8,126 bases of DNA from Rhodoferax sp. (GCA_028292075.1 JAQGNA010000047.1:1-8126), one strand, 5' to 3'. Positions 1 to 6,585 are shown, counted from the first letter of the stretch. Numbers and translations are program-made. The notes: generated from the sequence alone by a model not told the origin.

Positions 1-824
1 GGCGTGCCTGGTGCGGATGCGGATGTCGAGATGGGGTGGCGCCGCGTGCTGCCGTGGTCCAGCTGCAAACCTTCGAGCGCCCAGCCCTGGGTGCCGTTCT
101 CGAGTGCCACCACCGGATTCGGCACGCCCAGGCTGCGCAGGATCTGCGCACCGATGATGCTGCGGGTGCGGCCGGCGCAGTGCACCACGATTTCGGTCGT
201 CGCGTCCGGCACCAGGGCGCGCCAGTGCAGCGCGAGTTCGCCGTTCGGCACCGACACGGCACCCGGGATCGTCATCTTGCGGTGCTCGTCGAAGGTGCGG
301 CCGTCGAGCAGCACCATCGGCGCGCCGGCCTGCTGGCGGGCGTGCAGTTCCTGCGGCGAAATGTGCGGCGTGCCGAACGCATGTTCGACCAGTTCGCCGA
401 AGGTCTTGGAGGGCAGGTTCACGCCCTTGAACAGCACGTAGCCGGCCGCAGCCCAGCCCGGCGCGCCGCCTTCCAGTACCTGCACGTCGGTGTAGCCCAG
501 GGCGGCCAGCCGGCGCGCCGCGCGGTCGGCCACGCCGTCACCCGCATCGATCAGCACGGTGCGTGTCGCCAGCCGCGGCACGAGCTGCGGGATGTCGATC
601 TCGAGCCGGCTGTAGGGCAGCGGCACGGCGAAGAACGGATGGCCTTCGCCGAACTGGCCGGCCTCGCGCACGTCGAGCAGCGCGATCTCGCCGCCGTCGT
701 TGAGCCAGGCGCGGACGGTGTCGGCGGGGACGGTGCGGGCTGCCGGCGGATGAGGGAGGGCAGTGGAGAGAGCAGTGGAAAAAGCAGTGGAGAGAGCAGT
801 GGAGAGAGCAGGGTGACGGTCCAT
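1..824 (-). CDS. Multi-domain rhodanese (sulfurtransferase) protein, partial
   Basis: Open reading frame of 274 codons from ATG at 824 running off the left edge, so the C-terminal part is missing. Rhodanese domains move sulfane sulfur through a cysteine persulfide. Domain 1 (about residues 33-130) has the entry motif LLDVRE (49-54) but carries Asp93 (LIDAGDG) where the catalytic Cys should be, so it should be inactive. Domain 2 (about 150-255) has the complete active loop CAGRTR, Cys216 to Arg221 (CxxxxR). The protein closely resembles residues 224-440 of the larger protein at 3175-5397, including LPSKTFGE and CAGRTRSIIGAQ, but has no cupin in front. Residues 6-22 are a low-complexity ALST repeat encoded by a 12-bp tandem repeat. 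No other in-frame start codon precedes the first domain and no clear ribosome binding site is visible. It lies 55 bp downstream of the LysR gene and may be co-transcribed with it. The family call is firm; substrate unknown. Confidence 0.88.
   Translation of the reverse strand, partial: MDRHPALSTALSTAFSTALSTALPHPPAARTVPADTVRAWLNDGGEIALLDVREAGQFGEGHPFFAVPLPYSRLEIDIPQLVPRLATRTVLIDAGDGVADRAARRLAALGYTDVQVLEGGAPGWAAAGYVLFKGVNLPSKTFGELVEHAFGTPHISPQELHARQQAGAPMVLLDGRTFDEHRKMTIPGAVSVPNGELALHWRALVPDATTEIVVHCAGRTRSIIGAQILRSLGVPNPVVALENGTQGWALEGLQLDHGSTRRHPISTSASAPGT
760..807. repeat. 12-bp tandem repeat, four copies, inside the rhodanese gene N-terminus
   Basis: Four back-to-back units of GCAGTGGAGAGA on the plus strand start at 760, 772, 784 and 796. 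The second unit is GCAGTGGAAAAA; the other three are identical. A broken fifth unit (GCAGGG) follows. Read on the minus strand the unit encodes Ala-Leu-Ser-Thr (Ala-Phe-Ser-Thr in the variant). The 12-bp length keeps the reading frame, so copy number could change by slippage without breaking the gene. Confidence 0.95.
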
Positions 825-879
825 GGGCTGATCGTGCGGCGGGCAAAGCGTCGACGATACGGCGCGGCCGCCGGCGCGC

Positions 880-1851
880 TTAGAAGCTTTTCGCGCAAGC
901 ATCGTCGGTTTCCGTTGGCCCGGCGTCGATGCGGCCGGCGTCCAGCACGGCCTGGGTCACCTGCTCGGCCAGGAAGTCCAGCAGCACGCGCACCCGCGCC
1001 GGCAGCCGGGCCGGCGTGCCCAGGTAGACCGCGTGGATGGGCTCGCGGTCGCCGGGGTTGAAGGCCTCCAGCACCGGCACCAGCCGGCCGGCGTCGATGT
1101 CGGCCTGCACATGGTGCAGCGACATGCGCGCCAGCCCCACGCCGGCCAGGGCCAGGCGGCGCAGCGTCTCGCCGTCGCCCGCGCGCACGTTGCCGGCGAC
1201 GGGCAGGTGTTCGATCGCGCCGTCCACCCGCAGTGGCCAGCCGTCCACCTGGCGGCGGTAGCTGGGGCCGAGCCGGTTGTGCTGGCGCAGCTCGTGCGGC
1301 GTGCGGGGCGTGCCGTGCCGCGCCAGGTAGGTCGGCGCGGCGACGATCACCTGCGCCGTGTCGCCGAGCCGGCGCGCCACCAGGTTCGAGTCGGGCAGGC
1401 GGCCCCAGCGCACGGCCACGTCGGTGCCTTCGTCCATCAGGTCGACCACGCGGTCGGTGAGCGCGATGTCCAGCGCCACTTCGGGGTGGCGCGCCAGGAA
1501 GCGGGGCACCAGCGGCAGCAGCACGTGGTGGCCGAACGGCAGGCTGGCGTTGATGCTGACCCGGCCCGTGGGCGCGGCGCCGGCCGATGCGGCGCGCTCG
1601 GCTGCGGTCAGGTCGGCCAGCACCTTGACGCTGCGGTCGTAGAACTCGCTGCCTTCCGCCGTGGGCTGCAGCCGGCGCGTCGAGCGGTCCAGCAGCCGGG
1701 CGCCCAGCCGCGCCTCCAGGCGCAGCACCAGCTTGCTGATCGCCGACGGCGTCATGTCCAGGTGACGCGCGGCCGCGGAAAAGCCGCCGCGATCGATGAT
1801 CTGCACGAAGGCTTCCATTTCGCCGGAGCGGTTGATGTCGAGGCGAGGCAT
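880..1851 (-). CDS. LysR-family transcriptional regulator
   Basis: A 323-residue protein of normal LysR length. The N-terminal winged helix-turn-helix spans about residues 10-68, with GGFSAAARHLDMTPSAISK (22-40) as the helix-turn-helix and LEARLGARLLDRSTRRL (45-61) as the following helix and wing, both very typical. The rest (about 95-300) is the periplasmic-binding-protein-like effector domain. I chose ATG at 1851 because MPRLDINRSGEMEAF is the usual start of this subfamily; a TTG two codons upstream (1857) is in frame but less likely. The gene is divergent from the aldo/keto reductase across a 138-bp spacer that holds a T-N11-A palindrome 38-52 bp upstream of this start, the classic arrangement for autoregulation plus activation of the divergent gene. 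The rhodanese gene follows 55 bp downstream. The effector cannot be read from the sequence. Confidence 0.94.
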   Translation of the reverse strand: MPRLDINRSGEMEAFVQIIDRGGFSAAARHLDMTPSAISKLVLRLEARLGARLLDRSTRRLQPTAEGSEFYDRSVKVLADLTAAERAASAGAAPTGRVSINASLPFGHHVLLPLVPRFLARHPEVALDIALTDRVVDLMDEGTDVAVRWGRLPDSNLVARRLGDTAQVIVAAPTYLARHGTPRTPHELRQHNRLGPSYRRQVDGWPLRVDGAIEHLPVAGNVRAGDGETLRRLALAGVGLARMSLHHVQADIDAGRLVPVLEAFNPGDREPIHAVYLGTPARLPARVRVLLDFLAEQVTQAVLDAGRIDAGPTETDDACAKSF

Positions 1852-1888
1852 GGGCAAGGGGCGCGGCGCCCGGCGGGCCGCGCGGTCT

Positions 1889-1903
1889 GTGACTTGAAGT
1901 CAC
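1889..1903. promoter_or_regulatory. Probable LysR operator (15-bp palindrome)
   Basis: GTGACTTGAAGTCAC is a perfect inverted repeat with 7-bp arms around a central G. It contains T-N11-A (T1890 to A1902), the recognised LysR-type binding consensus. It lies between the divergent regulator and reductase genes, 38 bp upstream of the regulator start and 86 bp upstream of the reductase start. The motif match is seen directly; binding is inferred. Confidence 0.7.
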
Positions 1904-1917
1904 GACTCTACGTCGTG
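1901..1917. promoter_or_regulatory. Second inverted repeat overlapping the operator
   Basis: CACGAC and GTCGTG form perfect 6-bp arms around a 5-nt spacer (TCTAC). The left arm shares the bases CAC with the end of the 15-bp palindrome. It may be a second, weaker contact site for the LysR tetramer (activation site) or a separate operator. No convincing -35/-10 pair could be assigned around it. Confidence 0.35.
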
Positions 1918-1989
1918 CCGGACAGCTAGGCAGGCGCAGGGTGATGCGCGACGATGCCGGCCTGTCAACGACATTAGAAAGACATCACC

Positions 1990-3021
1990 ATGGAACACCG
2001 CTATCTAGGCCGCTCGGGCTTTCGCGTGCCGGCCCTCGGCTTCGGCGCCGGCACCTTCGGCGGCCAGGGCCCCCTGTTCAGCGCCTGGGGCAACACCGGC
2101 GTCGACGCCGCGCGCCGCATCGTCGACATCTGCCTCGACGCCGGCGTGAACCTCTTCGACACCGCCGACGTCTATTCGGACGGCGCGTCGGAAAGCATCC
2201 TCGGCGAGGCCCTCAAGGGGCGTCGCCATCAGGCCATCATTTCCACCAAGCTGTCGCTGCGCATGGGCGACGGGCCGAACGACGTGGGTGCGTCGCGCCA
2301 TCACCTGGTGGAGGCCACGAACGCGGCGCTGAAGCGGCTGCAGACCGACCATATCGACATCCTGCAGCTGCATGCGTTCGACGCGATGACGCCGGTCGAA
2401 CAGGTGATGTCAACGCTCGACGACCTGGTGCGCGCGGGCAAGGTCCGCATGATCGGCGTGTCGAACTTCTCGGGCTGGCAGCTGATGAAATCGCTGGCCG
2501 CGGCCGACCGCCTCGGCCTGCAGCGCTTCGTCGCCAACCAGACCTACTATTCGCTGATCGGGCGCGACTACGAGTACGAGCTGATGCCGTTGGGCATCGA
2601 CCAGGGCGTGGGCGCCATTGTCTGGAGCCCGCTGGGCTGGGGCCGCCTCACCGGCAAGCTCCGGCGCGGCCAGCCGCTGCCCGAGGGCAGCCGGCTGCAT
2701 GCCACGGCGGGCTTCGCGCCGCCGGTGGACGACGAGCGCCTCTACCGCGTGGTCGACGCGCTGGACGAAGTGGCGGCCGAGACCGGCAAGAGCGTGCCGC
2801 AGATCGCCCTGAACTGGCTGCTGCGCCGGCCTACGGTGGCCAGCGTGCTGGTGGGCGCGCGGGATGAGGCGCAGCTGCGCCATAACCTCGGCGCACTGGG
2901 TTGGATGCTCACGCCCGAGCAGGTGGGCCGGCTGGACGCGGCCAGCGCCGTCACGCCACCTTATCCGTACTACCCTTACTGGAATGGGCAGTTTTCGGAG
3001 AGGAGCCCGGTGGCGGTTTGA
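1990..3021 (+). CDS. Aldo/keto reductase (NADPH-dependent oxidoreductase)
   Basis: A 343-residue cytoplasmic (alpha/beta)8-barrel protein of the aldo/keto reductase superfamily, which reduces aldehydes or ketones with NADPH. The catalytic tetrad is visible: Asp57 and Tyr62 in FDTADVYSDG, Lys87 in STKLSL and His128 in LQLHAFD. GVSNFSGWQ (156-164) and NQTYYSL (183-189) line the nicotinamide pocket, and SPLGWGRLTGK (213-223) is the usual cofactor loop. Length is normal for the COG0667-type branch. The start ATG at 1990 has a weak purine-rich stretch (GAAAGA, 1977-1982) seven bases before it. It is divergent from the LysR gene and probably its target. Its end faces the convergent gene ending at 3175, with a REP-like hairpin pair between. 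The family is certain; the substrate is not readable. Confidence 0.94.
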   Translation: MEHRYLGRSGFRVPALGFGAGTFGGQGPLFSAWGNTGVDAARRIVDICLDAGVNLFDTADVYSDGASESILGEALKGRRHQAIISTKLSLRMGDGPNDVGASRHHLVEATNAALKRLQTDHIDILQLHAFDAMTPVEQVMSTLDDLVRAGKVRMIGVSNFSGWQLMKSLAAADRLGLQRFVANQTYYSLIGRDYEYELMPLGIDQGVGAIVWSPLGWGRLTGKLRRGQPLPEGSRLHATAGFAPPVDDERLYRVVDALDEVAAETGKSVPQIALNWLLRRPTVASVLVGARDEAQLRHNLGALGWMLTPEQVGRLDAASAVTPPYPYYPYWNGQFSERSPVAV

Positions 3022-3055
3022 TGGGCAGGGTGAGGCGCCGCGCTGCTGAAAGCGA

Positions 3056-3161
3056 CCCTCACCCCGGCCCTCTCCCGCGAGCGGGAGAGGGAGGAAGGCA
3101 ATCACCCTGGGGCGTTTGAATGACTCCCTCTCCCGCGTGCGGGAGAGGGTGGGGGTGAGGG
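3056..3161. repeat. Inverted pair of REP-like palindromic repeats
   Basis: Two 38-bp copies lie head-to-head, 3056-3093 on plus and 3124-3161 on minus, differing at 4 of 38 positions by my count. Each holds a 10-bp stem CCCTCTCCCG / CGGGAGAGGG with a 4-nt loop (3068-3091 and 3126-3149) plus a CCCTCACCCC flank, and the flanks (3056-3065 and 3152-3161) are exact complements of each other. This is the layout of a REP doublet (BIME-like). Similar CCCTCTCCCGC palindromes are widespread between genes in beta- and gammaproteobacteria. Confidence 0.85.
3068..3149. terminator. Possible bidirectional terminator or RNA-stabilising hairpins
   Basis: Two strong 10-bp GC-rich stems (3068-3091, 3126-3149) sit between the stop codons of two converging genes (3021 plus, 3175 minus). 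No T-run follows either stem, so they are not canonical intrinsic terminators. A role in stopping read-through or protecting mRNA 3' ends is inferred from position and from known REP behaviour. Confidence 0.4.
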
Positions 3162-3174
3162 CGGTTCCTTGGCC

Positions 3175-5397
3175 TCACCCCGCCGCCACCAGCCGAATCC
3201 CCACATCCCCCTCGCGTTCCAGTTGTGCCACCAGCCCGATCTCCCAGTCCAGGTACTGCCTGAAGCCCGCGTCGCGCCTGGCCAGGTCGGTGTGCGCATA
3301 GGGGCTGTACCAATGGTCATCGTCGCCGGTCAACACACCGTCGGCACCGGTTGCGATCGGCAGGCCGGCGGCGGCCCAGGCGTCGGTGCCGCCCGTGACG
3401 GCGCGCACGTCGCGGCCGCTCTGGTGGGCGAGTTCGGCGGCCACGGTGGCGGCCAGCACGCCGTCGGGCGAGGTGATGAGGACGGTCTGGCCGGCCGGCA
3501 GGTCGGCGGTGAATTCACGCAGGCGGTCGGGCACGGCGAAGCGCGCGCCGCGGAGGTGACGGCGCTCGTAGGCGGCGCGGCGGTCCACGTCGAACGCCAC
3601 CGCCTGGCCGGCATCGAGCAGGCGGGCCGCCTGCACCGCGGCAATGCGCGGCGCCGGGGGACGGGTCTGCAGCACCCGCACCGGTTCCGGGCCGGTGACC
3701 AGCGCCGGCGGCAGTCCGTCAACAGTGGGTGAGAACACGAACACCTCGTGCTGCCCCAGCTGCGCCAGCCAGGCGCCGGTGGTGAGCGCGCGCACGCCGT
3801 CCCAGTCGGCCAGCACGATGCGGGCGCGGCGCGTGGCCGCATATTCGTCGGTGGCCTGCACCAGCTGGCCGCCCGGCGCCCAGCGCCAGCCCTCCAGGTG
3901 GCCGGCCTGGTATTCCTCGCGGGTGCGCACGTCGAAGCGGAACAGGCTGCGCTCGTTCGCCTCCGCCTCGAAGCGGGCGAGGGTGGCCGCGTCGATGCGC
4001 TGCACGCCGGCGCGTGCCGCCACGGCTTCGGCGCGTTCACGGGCGCTGGCGCGTTGCGCCTCGCCGGGCTCCGGCAAGGTGGGTAGGCGACCGTAGGCAA
4101 GTTCGCGCCCGGCCAGCAGCCAGGCCATGGTGCCGTCCTTCAGCGACACCACCGGGTTGGGAATGCCGGCGTCGATCAGCGTCTGCGCACCGACGATGCT
4201 GCGCGTGCGGCCGGCGCAGTTCACCACCACCAGGGTCTTCGGGTCGGGCGCGATCTCGCCGATGCGGTAGACCAGCTCGGCGCCGGGCAGGCTGTGCGCG
4301 AAGGGCAGGCTGAAGGCCGTGAACTCCTCCGGCGTGCGGCTGTCGACCACCACCAGGTTGTCGCCGCGCTCGATGCGGGCGTGCAGCTCTTCGGTGTCGA
4401 TCCACGGCGTGTGCTTCTCGTGTTCGATGACTTCGCCGAAGGCCTTGCTCGGCACGTTGGCGCCGCTGAAGACCTGATGGCCGGCGGCGACCCAGCCGTC
4501 GGTGCCGCCTTCCAGCACCGAGACGTTGTGCCAGCCCAGCCGCACCAGCTTGGCCGCGGCCTGGTGCGCCAGGCTCTCGTCGGCGTCGACCAGCACCACG
4601 CGGGTGCTGCGGCGCGGCACCAGGCGGTCGACCAGCAGCTCGAGCCGCCACAGCGGCGCCGAGGCCGCCAGCAGCAGGTGGCGGTGGGTGAAGACGCCGG
4701 TCTCGCGCACGTCGAGCAGGGCGATCTCCTCGCCGTCCGCGAGTGCTGACTTCAGGGCCTGCGGGGTGATCAGCGGATGGCGGATCAGCGCCGGCGGCGA
4801 GAAGGTACGGTAGCTGCCGCCGCCCTTGCCTTCGAACACCACGCGCGCGTGCAGCCGGTCGAGCGCCAGGCCGTAGAAATGAAGGTGCAGGCCGGGCTGG
4901 CCGCCGACCAGTTCGATGGTGTGCACGTCCTCCGGCGTGAGCGTGATGGCGGCGCCGGGCTTGACGTCGACCTGGCGCAGCGGCGTGAGGCGGTCGCGCG
5001 CCGGGTCGTCGGTCTTGTGGCGGGCGAACACTTCGTTGTGTTCGTTGCCGCTGATGCCGGCAATGATGGCCCAGGTGGTGTGGTCGTGCGGCGGCTGGGC
5101 CTTGCCCGGAAGGCCGGCGGACACATAGAGTGCGTAGTGGCCGTGCGCGTCCTCGGCCAGCCGGTACACCTGGGCCGGGTGCGCCGCGTCCACGGGAAAG
5201 TGCGCCGCCGGAAACAGGTCCTGCCGCAGGCCCAGGTGCACCAGCGCGTCGGCCACGGCGCGCAGCTGCTCGGGGCTGGCATCGCCGGGCTCGGGCAGCA
5301 GGCGCCGCGCCGTGTGGAGGAAGCCGGTGACGGCGGCGGCGCGGCGGCTCGCGACGTCGCTGCCGCTGAAGTCGAGGGGGACGGTGGTCTGGGTCAT
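3175..5397 (-). CDS. Cysteine dioxygenase-like cupin fused to four rhodanese domains
   Basis: A 740-residue, probably cytoplasmic protein. Residues about 40-200 form a thiol-dioxygenase-type cupin (non-haem iron, thiol to sulfinate): His104 and His106 in PPHDHTTW, His159 in DVHTIE, a spacing close to rat cysteine dioxygenase (86, 88, 140), with H-x-H-x-Y ending at Tyr175. Arg79 sits near the position of the carboxylate-binding Arg60. Four rhodanese-fold domains follow. Domain 1 (about 210-310) has Asp271 in place of the catalytic Cys. Domain 2 (about 328-435) has an intact CAGRTR loop, Cys394 to Arg399. Domain 3 (about 465-560) has Asp531. Domain 4 (about 585-685) has Ser643. A tail (about 686-740) contains YLDWEIGLVAQLERE. 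The ATG at 5397 is chosen because the cupin begins soon after and the upstream extension (to 6207) is antisense to the neighbouring gene; no clear ribosome binding site. Residue equivalences are by-eye alignments. Domain calls are firm; dioxygenase substrate (cysteine or another thiol) is inferred. Confidence 0.9.
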   Translation of the reverse strand: MTQTTVPLDFSGSDVASRRAAAVTGFLHTARRLLPEPGDASPEQLRAVADALVHLGLRQDLFPAAHFPVDAAHPAQVYRLAEDAHGHYALYVSAGLPGKAQPPHDHTTWAIIAGISGNEHNEVFARHKTDDPARDRLTPLRQVDVKPGAAITLTPEDVHTIELVGGQPGLHLHFYGLALDRLHARVVFEGKGGGSYRTFSPPALIRHPLITPQALKSALADGEEIALLDVRETGVFTHRHLLLAASAPLWRLELLVDRLVPRRSTRVVLVDADESLAHQAAAKLVRLGWHNVSVLEGGTDGWVAAGHQVFSGANVPSKAFGEVIEHEKHTPWIDTEELHARIERGDNLVVVDSRTPEEFTAFSLPFAHSLPGAELVYRIGEIAPDPKTLVVVNCAGRTRSIVGAQTLIDAGIPNPVVSLKDGTMAWLLAGRELAYGRLPTLPEPGEAQRASARERAEAVAARAGVQRIDAATLARFEAEANERSLFRFDVRTREEYQAGHLEGWRWAPGGQLVQATDEYAATRRARIVLADWDGVRALTTGAWLAQLGQHEVFVFSPTVDGLPPALVTGPEPVRVLQTRPPAPRIAAVQAARLLDAGQAVAFDVDRRAAYERRHLRGARFAVPDRLREFTADLPAGQTVLITSPDGVLAATVAAELAHQSGRDVRAVTGGTDAWAAAGLPIATGADGVLTGDDDHWYSPYAHTDLARRDAGFRQYLDWEIGLVAQLEREGDVGIRLVAAG

Positions 5398-5571
5398 GGT
5401 GAACGGTACGGCTACGGTTGACGAAAAGGACGAAGGACAGGCAAGCCTAGGCGCGGGCCGGGCGCGCGGCAACGACGCAAACCGCATATCGATGCGCGCA
5501 TTCCTTCGTTCACGCCGCGCGGCCCGGCACCTAGAGTCAGCCGCTCCTCCCACCATCTGCCCCGCGTTCCC
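5398..5571. promoter_or_regulatory. Divergent promoter region (sulfur gene / Bug gene)
   Basis: This 174-bp spacer separates the starts of two divergent genes and so must hold both promoters. Visible elements are weak: an 8-bp inverted repeat ACGAAGGA (5430-5437) / TCCTTCGT (5502-5509), a short palindrome CGCAT-ATCG-ATGCG (5483-5496), and direct repeats of TACGG near 5407-5417. No confident -35/-10 pair could be assigned in either direction. Confidence 0.4.
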
Positions 5572-5616
5572 ATGCACAAGCACCCCATGCACAAGCTCCC
5601 CATGCACAAGCGCTTC
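5572..5616. repeat. 15-bp tandem triplication of the start-codon region
   Basis: Units start at 5572, 5587 and 5602. All begin ATGCACAAGC; the first two end in a two-proline-codon-like CCCC stretch (ACCCC, TCCCC) and the third diverges into the signal peptide. Each unit supplies an in-frame ATG, giving MHKHPMHKLPMHKR. The third ATG alone would already give a normal signal peptide. Confidence 0.92.
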
Positions 5617-6585
5617 TTCCTGCACACCATCGCGGCCGGGCTGGCCCTGGCGGCCCTTCATGCGCCGGCGGCCCGCGCCGACGAGGCCGACCACTTCCCG
5701 AGCAAGCCGGTGCGCATCGTCGTGCCGGTGGCGGCCGGCGGCAGCGCCGACAAGCTCACCCGCACGCTGGCCGACAAGCTGTCGCAGCTGTGGGGCCAGT
5801 CGGTGGTGGTGGAGAACATCGCCGGCGCCAGCGGCACCATCGGTGCGGCCAAGGTGGCCAAGGCGCCGGCCGACGGCTACACGCTGCTGCAGCAGGGCGA
5901 AGGCCTGACGCTCAACGCCATCCTGTTCCGCGACCTGCCCTACGACACACGCGCCTTCGCGCCGGTGATCAAGGCGGTGGTGAATCCGCAGATCCTGGTG
6001 GTGAACCCGGCCACCGGCATTCGCAGCTTCGGCGACTACCTTGCGCGTGCCAGGGCCCGGCCCGACAGCATCAGCCTGGGCCTGCCGGGCAACGGCGGCA
6101 TCGCGCACGTCGCACATGAAATCATCTCGCAGGAAACCGGGGCACGGGTCAACTACATCCCTTATCCCGGCGGCGGCCCGGCCACCCTCGACGTGCTGGG
6201 CGGCCATACCGATGCCACCCTCATCACCCTTGCCGCCGTGACCGAATACGTGCGGTCGGGCAAGCTGCGGGCGCTGGCCGTTACCACCCCCTACCGCTCC
6301 CCCGCCCTGCCCGACGTGCCCACCATGGCGGAGGCCGGCCTGCCCGGGTTTTCGGTGGAAAGCTGGCAGGGCTACTTTGCGCCGGCAGGCACGCCTCAGG
6401 CGGTGGTCGACAAGATCAATCGCGACATCCAGACCGTGCTGAAGTCGCCCGAGGTGCGCTTCAAGCTGGAGGACATGGGCTTCAAGGTGGCGGGCGGCGG
6501 CCCGGCCGAGCTGGCGGCCAGCCTGCAGAACGAGCGGCCGAAGTACGCCCAGGCGATCAAGACCGCAGGCATTGCGTTGCGCTGA
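5572..6585 (+). CDS. Bug-family (TTT) periplasmic solute-binding protein
   Basis: A 337-residue protein (if the first ATG is used) of the Bug / tripartite tricarboxylate receptor family, exported to the periplasm to capture small, often carboxylated, substrates. The N-terminus is a signal peptide: basic MHKR (11-14), a hydrophobic stretch to about residue 30, and an A-x-A site at 34-36 (ARA before DEAD). The mature part has family hallmarks: PVRIVVPVAAGGSADKLTR (46-64), GQSVVVENIAGASGTIGA (75-92), ADGYTLL (100-106) and the ligand-loop region YPGGGPATLDVLGGHTD (198-214). The start is uncertain: a 15-bp unit carrying ATG CAC AAG is present three times (5572, 5587, 5602) and none has a clear Shine-Dalgarno sequence. 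No TctA/TctB membrane genes are present here, as is common for the many orphan Bug proteins of Burkholderiales. It is divergent from the cupin-rhodanese gene. Ligand unknown. Confidence 0.93.
   Translation: MHKHPMHKLPMHKRFFLHTIAAGLALAALHAPAARADEADHFPSKPVRIVVPVAAGGSADKLTRTLADKLSQLWGQSVVVENIAGASGTIGAAKVAKAPADGYTLLQQGEGLTLNAILFRDLPYDTRAFAPVIKAVVNPQILVVNPATGIRSFGDYLARARARPDSISLGLPGNGGIAHVAHEIISQETGARVNYIPYPGGGPATLDVLGGHTDATLITLAAVTEYVRSGKLRALAVTTPYRSPALPDVPTMAEAGLPGFSVESWQGYFAPAGTPQAVVDKINRDIQTVLKSPEVRFKLEDMGFKVAGGGPAELAASLQNERPKYAQAIKTAGIALR

Noticed and set aside
825..879. Terminator between LysR and the rhodanese gene
   Set aside because: A GC-rich partly palindromic stretch (about 861-879) is present but there is no T-run and the arms are imperfect.
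36..1061. Long plus-strand open frame of 341 codons
   Set aside because: It lies opposite the rhodanese gene and the LysR 3' end. Its protein is His/Arg/Gly/Ala-rich with no family motif, as expected from antisense of GC-rich coding DNA.
551..1903. Long minus-strand open frame of 450 codons
   Set aside because: It is an out-of-frame shadow of the LysR gene; the LysR frame gives a clear helix-turn-helix while this one is Arg/Pro/Ala-rich low complexity.
1033..1929. Plus-strand open frame of 298 codons antisense to LysR
   Set aside because: No recognisable domain and composition typical of an antisense shadow.
5430..5509. Operator formed by ACGAAGGA / TCCTTCGT
   Set aside because: Arms are only 8 bp and 64 bases apart; this can occur by chance, so it is noted in the spacer entry but not called as a site.
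5398..6207. 270-residue N-terminal extension of the cupin-rhodanese frame
   Set aside because: It would run antisense through most of the Bug gene, shows no family features, and the ATG at 5397 gives a normal cupin start.
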